From contig QXWV01000045.1 in NCBI GenBank assembly GCA_009911195.1, forward strand, positions 37,696 to 101,695: DNA of 64,000 nucleotides, given 5' to 3'. The translations under genes were made by a program, and so were the position numbers. Numbering within the stretch: position 1 is the stretch's first letter; each line of letters opens with the position of its first letter. Positions 35,528-44,917 of this stretch are shown here, piece by piece. The DNA comes from Lachnospiraceae bacterium. GTDB taxonomy: Bacteria; Bacillota; Clostridia; Lachnospirales; Lachnospiraceae. The notes under the pieces are model-generated. The model was not told the DNA's origin. It did no database searches and saw only the letters and a program-made list of their open reading frames with translations.

Positions 35528-35596
35528 CTTTCTTATATCTTTTCCCACAGATAATTTCTATTATTTGTAGTCTGCAATCATTGTTTAAGCAACTGC

Positions 35597-36346
35597 TTAT
35601 TTATAGTTAACAATCTTGCCAAAATCTGCTTTCAGGGAAGCACCGCCTACCAGTCCTCCATCAATATCCGGCTGTGCGAACAATTCTGCTGCATTGCCTG
35701 CATTTACGGAACCGCCATACTGGATACGGACTGCGTCTGCTGTAGCATCGTCATAAATCTCTGCAATGCAGTCACGAACGCCCTTACATACTTCCTGAGC
35801 CTGCTCAGTAGTCGCTGTCTTGCCTGTTCCGATAGCCCAAATAGGCTCATATGCGATAACCATGCCTTTTACCTGGTCAGCAGTAATCCCTGTAAGGTCA
35901 GATTTAATCTGCAGCCTAATCCAATCCATGGTAACGCCCATTTCTCTCTGCTCCAGAGTTTCACCACAGCAAAGAATCGGAATAAGACCTGCTTCAAAAG
36001 CTTTCTTTACTTTTTTATTCAGCAGCTCATCATCCTCTTTGAAGTAGTCACGTCTCTCGGAATGTCCGATAATGACATATTTAGCGCCGGCATCCTTAAT
36101 CATTGCTGCGGAAATTTCTCCCGTGTAAGCACCTTTCTCCTCAAAATACATGTTTTCCGCGCCTACTTCCACATTTGTTCCCTTTACTGCTTCTACCACT
36201 GGAACAATATCAATAGCGGGTACGCAATATACTACATCCACATCATCGGATTTTACTAAGTCTTTCAGTTCATCACACAATTTTACAGCTTCGCTGGGAG
36301 TCATATTCATTTTCCAGTTACCAGCGACAATTTTCTTTCTTGCCAT
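35597..36346 (-). CDS. tpiA: Triosephosphate isomerase
   Basis: 249 residues. Interconverts dihydroxyacetone phosphate and glyceraldehyde 3-phosphate. Key residues: Asn and Lys in AGNWKMN (about 8-14), catalytic His in IIGHSERR (about 94-101), catalytic Glu in [12 protein letters not shown] (about 167), and the phosphate loop YGGSVN and GGLVGGASL. The ATG at 36346 follows AAAGGAG; the ORF could be extended to 36379 without a better site. It is third after gap and pgk. Confidence 0.97.
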   Translation of the reverse strand: MARKKIVAGNWKMNMTPSEAVKLCDELKDLVKSDDVDVVYCVPAIDIVPVVEAVKGTNVEVGAENMYFEEKGAYTGEISAAMIKDAGAKYVIIGHSERRDYFKEDDELLNKKVKKAFEAGLIPILCCGETLEQREMGVTMDWIRLQIKSDLTGITADQVKGMVIAYEPIWAIGTGKTATTEQAQEVCKGVRDCIAEIYDDATADAVRIQYGGSVNAGNAAELFAQPDIDGGLVGGASLKADFGKIVNYK

Positions 36347-36493
36347 TTTATAACTAAGCTCCTTTCTTAACTTACCCATTCATTCATACGGTTCGGCCCA
36401 TAGCTTTCTGCCACAAAGTCCGGCCATATAAAATGCCTTTACAAAAACCGGATATTTATGCCAGCCTTTCCGTATTTTTATCCTTAGCCGCTT

Positions 36494-37717
36494 TTATTTA
36501 TCATCCGCAGCCATAACGCCCGGCAATTCCTTGCCTTCCAGGAATTCCAGAGAAGCACCGCCGCCTGTGGATATATGGGACATTTTATCCGCAAACCCAA
36601 GCTGGTTTACAGCCGCTGCGCTGTCACCGCCACCGATAATTGTAGTTGCATCGGTTTCTGCCAAGGCTTTTGCCACTGCAATCGTACCTTTTGCGAGAAT
36701 CGGATTTTCAAATACGCCCATAGGTCCATTCCATACAACAGTCTTTGCGGTTTTTACTGCATCTGCATACAGTTCTGCAGTCTTTTCACCGATATCAAGC
36801 CCTTCCATGTCAGCCGGAATTTTGTCAGCATCCACAACGGATACTTCAATTTCCGCATCAATAGGGTTCGGGAAACCTGCTGCTATTGTTGTATCAATGG
36901 GAAGAAGCAGCTTTTTGCCAAGCTTTTCTGCTTTATCCATCATTTCTTTACAGTAGTCAATTTTTTCTTCATCAACTAAAGAATTACCAATTTCATATCC
37001 TTTAGCTTTAAGGAAAGTAAATGCCATACCTCCGCCGATAATCAGCGTATCGCATTTTTCCAAAAGATTATTGATAACATTCAATTTGTCTGCAACTTTT
37101 GCGCCACCAAGGATTGCTACAAAAGGTCTTACCGGATTTTCCACTGCATTCCCAAGGAAGTCAATTTCTTTCTGCATTAAATACCCAACGGCACATTCCC
37201 CACCTTTTGCACGGACACACTCCGTTACGCCTGCTACCGATGCATGAGCCCTATGGGAAGAGCCAAATGCGTCACATACATAAGCATCTGCCAAGTCTGC
37301 CAGCTCTTTGCTGAATTCTTCGCCATTCTTCGTTTCTTCTTTACCACGGAAGCGTGTATTCTGAAGGAGGACAACATCCCCTTCTTTCATCGCCTCTACC
37401 GCTGCGGTAGCAGCTTCACCCGTCACATTATAATCTGCTACAAAATTCACTTCTTTTCCCAGTTTTTCGGACAGCCTCTTGGCTACCGGTGCCAATGATT
37501 CACCTTCATTAGGGCCATTTTTCACTTTGCCCAAATGGGAACAGAGAATTACCTTGCCGCCATCCTTCAACAGCTTCTGAATAGTAGGAAGAGCAGCCAC
37601 AATACGTGTTTCATCCGTAATTTCGCCATTCTTCAACGGCACATTAAAATCACATCTTACCAGAACGCGCTTACCGTTCACATTGATATCATCTACCGAT
37701 TTTTTATTTAATCCCAT
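36494..37717 (-). CDS. pgk: Phosphoglycerate kinase
   Basis: 407 residues. Makes ATP from 1,3-bisphosphoglycerate. Signature [12 protein letters not shown] at about residues 18-29, nucleotide-binding GGAKVADKL, and the C-terminal [12 protein letters not shown]. The length suits the family. The ATG at 37717 follows GGAGG; the in-frame ATG at 37732 lies before that site. It lies between gap and tpiA. Confidence 0.97.
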   Translation of the reverse strand: MGLNKKSVDDINVNGKRVLVRCDFNVPLKNGEITDETRIVAALPTIQKLLKDGGKVILCSHLGKVKNGPNEGESLAPVAKRLSEKLGKEVNFVADYNVTGEAATAAVEAMKEGDVVLLQNTRFRGKEETKNGEEFSKELADLADAYVCDAFGSSHRAHASVAGVTECVRAKGGECAVGYLMQKEIDFLGNAVENPVRPFVAILGGAKVADKLNVINNLLEKCDTLIIGGGMAFTFLKAKGYEIGNSLVDEEKIDYCKEMMDKAEKLGKKLLLPIDTTIAAGFPNPIDAEIEVSVVDADKIPADMEGLDIGEKTAELYADAVKTAKTVVWNGPMGVFENPILAKGTIAVAKALAETDATTIIGGGDSAAAVNQLGFADKMSHISTGGGASLEFLEGKELPGVMAADDK

Positions 37718-37848
37718 GATAATCGCCTCCAAATTTATTTATCTTAAAACAAAAAAGCTTTACAGCAGCAAAAAACATTCCCTTCCTGCAATCCAGGAAT
37801 AGGACGCCTTAACAGCACCTTCCTAGCTGCCCCACATACATACATAAA

Positions 37849-37871
37849 GGTCCGGCCCATATGACCGGACC
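37849..37871 (-). terminator. GC hairpin in the gap-pgk intergenic region
   Basis: GGTCCGG (37849-37855) and CCGGACC (37865-37871) form a 7-bp stem over 9 bases. Read on the minus strand the following TTTATG is a weak T-tract, so it may reduce read-through to pgk or protect gap mRNA. Confidence 0.4.
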
Positions 37872-37883
37872 CTTATAGGTCTT

Positions 37884-38011
37884 ATTACTCAGAAAATATT
37901 TGATTGCTTAAGAACAACCCCTCCCTCATTATGCTAACTCAGAGAAGTATTTGATTGTTCGAGAACAATCCCTCCTACATTATGCTAACTCAGAGAAGTA
38001 TTTGATTGTTC
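37884..38011. repeat. Tandem 50/51-bp duplication of the gap 3' end
   Basis: Three units start at about 37888, 37938 and 37989 (common CTCAG). A 34-base stretch beginning CATTATGCTAACTC is identical at 37927-37960 and 37978-38011; the outer unit is diverged. The innermost unit is the coding end of gap itself (about the last ten codons and stop). Confidence 0.8.
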
Positions 38012-38981
38012 TTACCATCTGGCTCGTATAGGAATTCTCATTGTCATACCAGGAAACTACCTGAACAAGGTTGTCTTCGCCAACCATAGTCTGTGTAGCA
38101 TCGAAGATAGAACCAAATGTGCTTCCTACGATATCAGAGGAAACGATTTCGTCTTCATTGTATCCGAAGGACTCTGTAGCTGCTGCTTTCATAGCTGCGT
38201 TGATTTCATCTTTTGTTACGGATTTCTCAACTGTTGCAACTAAGATTGTAGTAGAACCTGTCGGTGTAGGAACACGCTGAGCGGAACCGATTAATTTACC
38301 GTTCAGTTCAGGGATTACAAGGCCGATTGCTTTTGCAGCACCTGTGGAGTTAGGAACGATATTAACAGCGCCTGCACGGCTTCTTCTTAAATCGCCTTTT
38401 CTCTGAGGTCCGTCAAGAATCATCTGGTCACCTGTGTAAGCGTGGATTGTGCTCATAATACCGGATTTGATTCCAGCAAGGTCATTCAGCGCTTTTGCCA
38501 TAGGAGCTAAGCAGTTTGTTGTACAGGATGCTGCGGAAATAATTGTATCTTCCGGTTTCAATGTCTCATGGTTAACGTTGAAAACGATGGTCGGAAGGTC
38601 ATTTCCTGCAGGTGCGGAAATAACAACTTTACGAGCGCCGGCATTGATATGAGCCTGTGCTTTATCTTTGGATGTATAGAAACCTGTACATTCGAGAACA
38701 ACATCTACTTTCAATTCTCCCCAAGGAAGTTTGTTAGCATCTGCTTCTTTGTAGATTGTAATAGTCTTTCCGTCAACTGTGATAGAATCTTCGCCTGCTT
38801 CTACTGTATCAGCTTTAGCATATTTTCCCTGTGAAGAATCATATTTCAGCAAATGTGCCAACATCTTAGGGCTTGTCAAATCGTTGATTGCCACTACTTC
38901 GTATCCTTCAGCCCCAAACATTTGTCTGAAAGCGAGACGACCAATACGGCCGAAACCATTAATTGCTACTCTTACTGCCAT
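37980..38981 (-). CDS. gap: Glyceraldehyde-3-phosphate dehydrogenase
   Basis: 333 residues. Oxidises and phosphorylates glyceraldehyde 3-phosphate with NAD. N-terminal [16 protein letters not shown] binds NAD, the active-site Cys is in [12 protein letters not shown] at about residues 150-161, and the conserved RVPTPTGS follows. The start MAVRVAIN at 38981 follows AGGAGG. It is the first gene of gap-pgk-tpiA. Its last codons are tandemly duplicated downstream (37884-38011). Confidence 0.97.
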   Translation of the reverse strand: MAVRVAINGFGRIGRLAFRQMFGAEGYEVVAINDLTSPKMLAHLLKYDSSQGKYAKADTVEAGEDSITVDGKTITIYKEADANKLPWGELKVDVVLECTGFYTSKDKAQAHINAGARKVVISAPAGNDLPTIVFNVNHETLKPEDTIISAASCTTNCLAPMAKALNDLAGIKSGIMSTIHAYTGDQMILDGPQRKGDLRRSRAGAVNIVPNSTGAAKAIGLVIPELNGKLIGSAQRVPTPTGSTTILVATVEKSVTKDEINAAMKAAATESFGYNEDEIVSSDIVGSTFGSIFDATQTMVGEDNLVQVVSWYDNENSYTSQMVRTIKYFSELA

Positions 38982-39017
38982 TTTAGTTTCCTCCTAGAAA
39001 ATAAATTTGTTTATATC

Positions 39018-39051
39018 ATTTTGACATTCATTCATAAACGATTGTCAAAAT
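39018..39051 (-). promoter_or_regulatory. Inverted repeat in the gap leader
   Basis: ATTTTGACA (39018-39026) and TGTCAAAAT (39043-39051) form a perfect 9-bp inverted repeat. The right arm read on the minus strand contains TTGACA, a -35-like sequence, so it may be an operator over the gap promoter or an RNA stem. The exact promoter is not certain. Confidence 0.45.
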
Positions 39052-39208
39052 TTTATCATTATGGATATTTTACCTAATTTGTCCAAAAAATTCAAGATGT
39101 AATTCAAAAATATTTATTATACGCCTGTTATTTTATAAATTCTTTACAATTGAAACGGTTTATAATCATTCACGGCTTTATAGCGCAAATCCCAAAAGCT
39201 ATGGAACT

Positions 39209-40024
39209 TTATAGTTTTATGAACTCCGGTTTGCGGTCTGCAAAAACTGTATAATACTTATACCCGCAGGATTTTAAAATATCCGCCACACGCTCAAACC
39301 CTTCTCCAATGCGTTCCGGTGCATGGGCATCGGAACCTACCGTTATAATTTCTCCGCCTAGATTGCGGTAGCGTTTTAAGATATCCGTACTGGGGTTTAA
39401 TTCCTTTAATCCATGGGGGATTGCCCCTGTATTAACTTCAATCCCTTTCCCGCTTTCCACTAGATGGCACAGGATTTTATCCAGAATATCTCCATATTTG
39501 CCATAAGAATAGCCCCTGTCTTTCTCCGGGCCATAGCGCACCACATAGTCCAGATGCCCATATATGTCATAGTCATGGAATACCTTTAAATTATCCAGAA
39601 TGGATTGAAAATATTCCCTATAGGCAGCTTCCTGCGTCCGTCCTTTATAAAAATCGGCATAATAAGGGTCTTTTCCATTACAAACATGGGAGGAGGCAAT
39701 CACAAATTCAAAAGGGTACTTCTTCACATAAGCTTCCAATTTCCCTGCCAAATGAGGCTGAATGCCCAACTCTATCCCAAACTGTAATCGAATCTGCCCT
39801 CCATACTTCTCCTTACAATGTCTAAAACCATGCACATATGCATCGGTATCCAGTTCAAAAATCCCCTTCTCACCCTTATTATAGGGATAATCCATATCCA
39901 TATGCTCCGTAAAGCACATGGCTTCCATCCCCATGGCAATCCCTCTTTCTACCATCTTTTCCATAGGTGTATCCGAATCCCCTGAAAAAGAAGAATGTAG
40001 ATGATAATCCGTTAAAATCGGCAT
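39209..40024 (-). CDS. PHP-domain histidinol-phosphatase-type phosphoesterase
   Basis: 271 residues. The PHP metal motifs are present: DYHLHSSFS at the start, CFTEHMDMDYPYN near 35, SSHVCNGKDPYY near 112, GHLDYVVRYG near 160 and VGSDAHAPE near 232, the pattern of HisJ/HisK-type phosphatases. The start is the ATG at 40024 after GGAGG, 20 bases beyond the mnmA stop. It is last in the nifS-nifU-glycosylase-mnmA run. A histidine role is possible, but no his genes are nearby, so another phosphoester is equally possible. Confidence 0.85.
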   Translation of the reverse strand: MPILTDYHLHSSFSGDSDTPMEKMVERGIAMGMEAMCFTEHMDMDYPYNKGEKGIFELDTDAYVHGFRHCKEKYGGQIRLQFGIELGIQPHLAGKLEAYVKKYPFEFVIASSHVCNGKDPYYADFYKGRTQEAAYREYFQSILDNLKVFHDYDIYGHLDYVVRYGPEKDRGYSYGKYGDILDKILCHLVESGKGIEVNTGAIPHGLKELNPSTDILKRYRNLGGEIITVGSDAHAPERIGEGFERVADILKSCGYKYYTVFADRKPEFIKL

Positions 40025-40043
40025 TTCCGTCCACTGCCTCCCA

Positions 40044-41120
40044 TCATAAAATCGTTCCTCCGCCCAGCACACACTCGTTTTCATAAAATACCACTGCCTG
40101 TCCAGGGGTTACCGCCCTGACGGATTCCTCAAAACGGCATCTTATCCTGTCTTCCCCTACTTTCTCAATTACTCCGTAAGCCCCTTTATGCCCATATCGT
40201 ATTTTGGCCAGCACTCTTTTTGTACCCTGCAGCTCCTCCATGCCCATATAATTTATCCTATCACAGAAAAGTTCACACGAAAACACATCTTCCCCTTCCC
40301 CTATCACCACTTCATTGGTATCTGGATGGATACGGGTTACAAATACAGGATGGCCCATGGCAAGTTGAAGCCCTTTTCTCTGCCCTACTGTATAATGGGT
40401 AATCCCTTTATGCTGCCCAATCACCTCTCCGGAAGATGTAACGAAATTTCCCGGCCCTGGCACACGTTCCCCGGCTTCCCTATCGATGAACCCTGCATAA
40501 TCGTTATCCGGGATAAAACATATTTCCTGGCTATCCGGTTTTTGGGCCACAGGCAGCCCGGCTTTCTTTGCCAGAGTCCGTATTTCCTCCTTTTCATATT
40601 CGCCCACCGGCATTAAAGTATGGGCCAACTGATACTGGGTCAAATTGTAAAGGGCATAAGTCTGGTCCTTTTGGTCGGTTGCCGATTTGCAGACAGCATA
40701 TCTGCCATTCGCAAGCTGCCTAATGCGCGCATAATGCCCTGTTGCGATATAATCTGCCCCAATACCTATACTCCTTTGCAGCAAAGACTCCCATTTTACA
40801 TAACGGTTGCAGGCAATACAAGGGTTGGGTGTCCTTCCGTGGAGATATTCATCCACAAAATAGTCCATCACCTTTTCTTTAAATTCCTTTTTGAAATTCA
40901 TTACATAATAAGGAATTTGTAAATACTGGGCCACCCTTCTGGCATCCTCTACTGCTAAAAGCCCACAGCAAGCGCCATTTTCGTCCTTTTGCAGTTCCTT
41001 TTCATCCTGCCATATCTGCATCGTTACACCGATGACTTCATACCCCTGCTCTTTTAGCAAATAAGCAGCCACAGAAGAGTCTACGCCGCCTGACATGCCC
41101 ACAACTACTTTATTTTTCAT
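40044..41120 (-). CDS. mnmA: tRNA-specific 2-thiouridylase
   Basis: 358 residues. Adds sulfur to U34 of tRNA(Lys/Glu/Gln). P-loop pyrophosphatase motif GMSGGVDSSVA at about residues 8-18, catalytic Cys pair in TPNPCIACNRYVKW (about 100) and SQEICFIPD (about 200), GQRKGL near 265. All present, normal length. It sits after nifS and nifU, so the local cysteine desulfurase probably donates sulfur directly, as in other Firmicutes. Confidence 0.97.
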   Translation of the reverse strand: MKNKVVVGMSGGVDSSVAAYLLKEQGYEVIGVTMQIWQDEKELQKDENGACCGLLAVEDARRVAQYLQIPYYVMNFKKEFKEKVMDYFVDEYLHGRTPNPCIACNRYVKWESLLQRSIGIGADYIATGHYARIRQLANGRYAVCKSATDQKDQTYALYNLTQYQLAHTLMPVGEYEKEEIRTLAKKAGLPVAQKPDSQEICFIPDNDYAGFIDREAGERVPGPGNFVTSSGEVIGQHKGITHYTVGQRKGLQLAMGHPVFVTRIHPDTNEVVIGEGEDVFSCELFCDRINYMGMEELQGTKRVLAKIRYGHKGAYGVIEKVGEDRIRCRFEESVRAVTPGQAVVFYENECVLGGGTIL

Positions 41121-41135
41121 TTATTCCCGTCCTTA

Positions 41136-41621
41136 CTATTTTTCCATCTTCAGTATTTTCCAGCACTGTATGAGCCTCTCCAGCGAGAATGCTGCATTGG
41201 CCGGGCTGGTGGATGGCAGTTTAATAATCTCCACCCCTGTTTTTTCTTTACAGAATTTATCGTATAGACTGCACGCCGTTCCACCATTCCCATAAATTTC
41301 TGTAATCTCCGTTTTTCCAAGAACCCCTGCCACATCATTGGGCACCACATTTTTTATGGAACTGTCGCTGGAACCTTCGATATCGCAGGAGGAAATCACA
41401 TCCCATATGGCAATGCCATGCTTTAACAGCATATTCTTTTTCCCTTCTATGGAAACCGACACCTCTTCTTTCGTAATAGCCGCCAGCACTTTCCAGAACC
41501 GGTTCTGGGGATGTCCGTAATAAAAAGCATTTTCCCGGGATTTTACCGAAGGAAATGTCCCCAACACCAGCACCCTGGATTCTTTATTATACACTGGTTC
41601 AAAAGTATGTGTCACGCGCAT
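41136..41621 (-). CDS. Uracil-DNA-glycosylase superfamily protein (deoxyinosine glycosylase type)
   Basis: 161 residues. The motif LGTFPSVKSRENAFYYGHPQNRFWKVLAA near the start, GIAIWDVISSC and the C-terminal LPSTSPANAAFSLERL are those of the hypoxanthine/deoxyinosine branch of the UDG superfamily. It would remove deaminated adenine from DNA. The start ATG at 41621 is one base after the nifU stop (TGACATG), giving translational coupling. The role in a sulfur operon is not obvious. Confidence 0.85.
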   Translation of the reverse strand: MRVTHTFEPVYNKESRVLVLGTFPSVKSRENAFYYGHPQNRFWKVLAAITKEEVSVSIEGKKNMLLKHGIAIWDVISSCDIEGSSDSSIKNVVPNDVAGVLGKTEITEIYGNGGTACSLYDKFCKEKTGVEIIKLPSTSPANAAFSLERLIQCWKILKMEK

Positions 41622-41622
41622 G

Positions 41623-42063
41623 TCAATACTCTTCCTTTTCCTCTTCCCCTTCATGGATGTCCGATTTGGGCTTTTCCAACCCTTCTATTTTTATCCCATG
41701 CTTTTCGGCATAATCCCAGAGCGCAGCATGGATAGCCTCTTCTGCTAACAGGGAACAATGCACTTTCACTGGCGGAAGCCCATCAAGGGCTTCCATTACC
41801 GCCTTGTTCGTTACCTTCATGGCATCCTGTATGCTCTTCCCTTTCACCAGCTCCGTAGCCATACTGCTGGTAGCCACAGCAGCCCCACACCCAAATGTTT
41901 TAAATTTACAATCCTGAATCATCCCATTATCATCAATATCAAGATAGATGCGCATAATATCGCCACATTTTGCATTGCCAACCGTTCCTACCCCGCTGGC
42001 ATTTTCGATTTCGCCCACATTCCTAGGATTTTCAAAATGCTCCATTACCTTTTCACTATACAT
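41623..42063 (-). CDS. NifU/IscU-type Fe-S cluster scaffold
   Basis: 146 residues. The three scaffold Cys are in VGNAKCGDIM, FKTFGCGAAVATSS and VKVHCSLLAEEAI, with the Asp after the first Cys typical of IscU/NifU N-domains. The protein ends in an acidic tail. Fe-S clusters built with sulfur from NifS are passed to apo-proteins. It lies 93 bases after nifS. Confidence 0.95.
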   Translation of the reverse strand: MYSEKVMEHFENPRNVGEIENASGVGTVGNAKCGDIMRIYLDIDDNGMIQDCKFKTFGCGAAVATSSMATELVKGKSIQDAMKVTNKAVMEALDGLPPVKVHCSLLAEEAIHAALWDYAEKHGIKIEGLEKPKSDIHEGEEEKEEY

Positions 42064-42156
42064 AGCCCTAACCTTTTACTTCCTTTCCTAATATATCAAA
42101 ACATCCCCCGTAAACTTCCCACAAAATCAGGTACAAGAAATAAAAATACCTTCTTC

Positions 42157-43338
42157 TTACTTGTTTTTATTTATATAATCTTCATACAAAGGCGACATAT
42201 TCCTAAGCCTTTCTACAATCCCCTTAATCGCTTCCACAGCCCTGTCCATTTCTTCCAATGTGTTTTCCCAGTTCACGGTAAGCCTCAAAGAGCCATGGGC
42301 CATCTCATGTGGAAGACCTATGGCAAGGAGCACATGGGAAGGGTCCAAAGAACCGGAGGTACATGCGGAACCGCTGGAGCCACAGATTCCCTTCCTGTCC
42401 AACATTATCAGCAAAGACTCTCCTTCGATAAACTGGAAACTATAGTTTACATTGTTGGAAAGCCGCTTCTCCTTATCCCCATTCAATTTACAATAAGGGA
42501 TTTCCCCCTCAATTTTCTTTATCAGGTAATCCCGCAGCTCTTTTTCCTTTTTTTCCCGCTCCTCCATATGGGAAAATGCCAGACGCGCGGCTTTTCCTAT
42601 CCCTACAATGCCTGGAACGTTTTCCGTCCCCGCCCTTCTGCCCCTCTCCTGCTGCCCTCCATGAAGGAAAGAGCGGATTTTAATGCCGGTACGGATGTAA
42701 AGGAAGCCGATTCCTTTCGGCCCCTGGAATTTATGCCCGCTGGCACTGAGCATATCAATATTCATCTCATCCACATGAATGGGTAAATGGGCATAAGCCT
42801 GCACCGCATCGGTATGGAACAATATATCATGCGCCTTTGCCATTTGGCCGATTTCTTTTATCGGCTGGATTGTTCCTATTTCATTGTTGGCAAACATAAT
42901 GGAAATCAGTATGGTATCCTGGCGGATGGCCGCTTTCAAATCATCCAGTTTGATAATCCCGTTTTCATCCACATCAATATACGTAATTTCATACCCTTTC
43001 TTCTCCAGATATTCACAAGTATGGAGAATGGCATGATGCTCTATTTTGGAAGTAATAATATGTCTTCCCCTGGAAGCATAAGCCTCTGCGGTGGCAATCA
43101 GCGCCCAGTTATCGGACTCTGAGCCGCCTCCTGTAAAATAGATTTCGTTGCTTTTTGCCCCTATGGTGGACGCGATATACTCCCTGGATTCCATCACAGC
43201 CTTTTGGGCTGTTGAACCAAGGGAGTAAATGCTGCTTGGATTTCCATAGTTTATTGTAAAGTAAGGAAGCATCGCCTCCACAACTTCCGGTGCGGTCTTT
43301 GTTGTAGCCGCATTATCTAAATAAATAAAATCGTTCAT
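42157..43338 (-). CDS. Cysteine desulfurase (NifS/IscS family)
   Basis: 393 residues. PLP enzyme that removes sulfur from cysteine as a persulfide. The start YLDNAATTK, the PLP Lys in SASGHKFQGPKGIGF at about residue 203, and the catalytic Cys in SSGSACTSGSLDPSHVL near 325 are present; the active loop is of the NifS type. The ATG at 43338 is preferred: AAGGG lies at a fair distance, while for the Met at 43350 it would abut. First gene of the operon with nifU and mnmA. Confidence 0.95.
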   Translation of the reverse strand: MNDFIYLDNAATTKTAPEVVEAMLPYFTINYGNPSSIYSLGSTAQKAVMESREYIASTIGAKSNEIYFTGGGSESDNWALIATAEAYASRGRHIITSKIEHHAILHTCEYLEKKGYEITYIDVDENGIIKLDDLKAAIRQDTILISIMFANNEIGTIQPIKEIGQMAKAHDILFHTDAVQAYAHLPIHVDEMNIDMLSASGHKFQGPKGIGFLYIRTGIKIRSFLHGGQQERGRRAGTENVPGIVGIGKAARLAFSHMEEREKKEKELRDYLIKKIEGEIPYCKLNGDKEKRLSNNVNYSFQFIEGESLLIMLDRKGICGSSGSACTSGSLDPSHVLLAIGLPHEMAHGSLRLTVNWENTLEEMDRAVEAIKGIVERLRNMSPLYEDYINKNK

Positions 43339-43475
43339 TCCTACACTCATCCCTTTCTTTTTAATTCCTAGTAAACCACTACGAATTAAGTGTTTTCACT
43401 ATACCACTCCCGCATTGTTCTGTCAATAAAGGGGATGGCATATATTTATAAACAAATCTATCTTTCAGGTTATAG

Positions 43476-44813
43476 ATGAAGAAAACAAACCCTCTTATTA
43501 CAGGCACGATTATTCTTACCATCACCGGATTTGCCAGCCGGTTTATCGGTTTTTTTTACCGTATTTTCTTATCCCGCGTTTTTGGCGCGGAAGGCATGGG
43601 GCTTTATCAGCTCACTTCCCCCGTGCTCGCCCTTTCTTTTTCCATCACTGTATCCGGAATGCAAACAGCCATATCCAAATTTGTGGCCAGCGAAACAACT
43701 ACAAAGGATTACCGTTCCTCCTTCCACACGTTGTTCACCGGTTTTGGGATTTCCATGCTGCTGTCGGCGGCATGTACCGCATATATTTATACTTTTTCTG
43801 ATATAATTGCCACAAAATTGCTGTTTGAACCAAGGACAGCACCACTTTTGCGCATTATCTCACTTTCCATCCCTATGGCTACGGTTCATTCCTGCATCAA
43901 TGGCTATTTTTATGGGATACGGAAAACCGCCGTTCCTTCCATGACCCAATTGGTGGAACAAATCATCCGGGTGGGGAGCGTATATCTTATTTATATCATA
44001 TACCGGGAAAGGGGATACAGCCCTACCATTAATTTTGCCGTTGTTGGCCTAGTCATCGGGGAAGGGGCTTCTATGCTCGTATCCTTGGGGGCTATTTATC
44101 ACCGGTTTTATTCGTTTACCGCATCCAAAAGCATTATATCCCAAGTCAGGCAGCCGATTTATGCTTTCCGTGGCAGCGCCAAAAATCTCCTTTCCCTGGC
44201 GGTTCCACTTTCCTTAAACCGCACCCTGATTAACTTCCTTCAGAGCATAGAGGCCATCTATATCCCCCAGTGCCTGCTTCGTTATGGTTATGACAATGCA
44301 AAGGCATTGAGCGTTTATGGGGTACTTACGGGAATGGCCCTGCCTTTGATACTTTTTCCATCCGCTATCACAAATTCCATTTCCGTCCTTCTTCTGCCCA
44401 TTGTATCGGAAGCGGAATCTAACGGCAACCATCAGGCTATCCGCAAGGCAGTGAAAAAGTCCATCCGTTACTGCCTGCTCCTGGGTGCCCTTTGTACCGC
44501 CCTCTTCCTCGCCTTTGGCCGGATGGCCGGTGAGCTTTTATATCATAGTTCCCTCGCGGGAAGTTTTATCATCACCCTTAGCTTTATTTGCCCTTTCATG
44601 TATATCGCCAGTACGTTGAACAGTATTTTAAATGGCTTGGGAAAAACAGGGTATACTTTTGCATTTAGTATGGCCAGCTTGCTATTTCGGCTTTGTTTTG
44701 TTTTTTTTGCTATTCCAGCCTTTGGCATACAGGGATATCTTTGGGGGCTGTTAGCTAGCCAGCTAATGCAGACGGGGCTTTGCATTTTAGGGGTAAGGAG
44801 ATATTTGCATTAA
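43476..44813 (+). CDS. spoVB: SpoVB-type polysaccharide/lipid II flippase (MATE/MOP)
   Basis: 445 residues with about 12-14 membrane segments. The start ITGTIILTITGFASRFIGFFYRIFLSRVFG and GAEGMGLYQLTSPVLAL are the signature of stage V sporulation protein B and relatives. SpoVB-like flippases act on peptidoglycan or polysaccharide precursors in spore-cortex synthesis. CAGGT lies just before the ATG. It is divergent from nifS. A non-sporulation paralogue is possible. Confidence 0.85.
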   Translation: MKKTNPLITGTIILTITGFASRFIGFFYRIFLSRVFGAEGMGLYQLTSPVLALSFSITVSGMQTAISKFVASETTTKDYRSSFHTLFTGFGISMLLSAACTAYIYTFSDIIATKLLFEPRTAPLLRIISLSIPMATVHSCINGYFYGIRKTAVPSMTQLVEQIIRVGSVYLIYIIYRERGYSPTINFAVVGLVIGEGASMLVSLGAIYHRFYSFTASKSIISQVRQPIYAFRGSAKNLLSLAVPLSLNRTLINFLQSIEAIYIPQCLLRYGYDNAKALSVYGVLTGMALPLILFPSAITNSISVLLLPIVSEAESNGNHQAIRKAVKKSIRYCLLLGALCTALFLAFGRMAGELLYHSSLAGSFIITLSFICPFMYIASTLNSILNGLGKTGYTFAFSMASLLFRLCFVFFAIPAFGIQGYLWGLLASQLMQTGLCILGVRRYLH

Positions 44814-44853
44814 GGGGTAGGGGAAATCCCCCTTGCGCACCTCCTTACGATAT

Positions 44854-44889
44854 ATTATAATTACTTTTGTTTTCAAATGAAATTATAAT
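44854..44889 (+). promoter_or_regulatory. Inverted repeat before DAHP synthase
   Basis: ATTATAATT (44854-44862) and AATTATAAT (44881-44889) form a perfect 9-bp inverted repeat 20 bases before the AGGAGG of the aro gene. It could be an operator or hairpin. AT-rich, so chance is not excluded. Confidence 0.35.
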
Positions 44890-44917
44890 AGCTATGCAAC
44901 ACAGGAGGTAGACAGAC

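Noticed and set aside
37884..38011. CRISPR or regulatory repeat
   Set aside because: The units match the 3' end of gap, so it is a gene-end duplication.
41758..42786. 342-codon plus-strand ORF
   Set aside because: It overlaps nifU and nifS on the opposite strand and has no recognisable domain.
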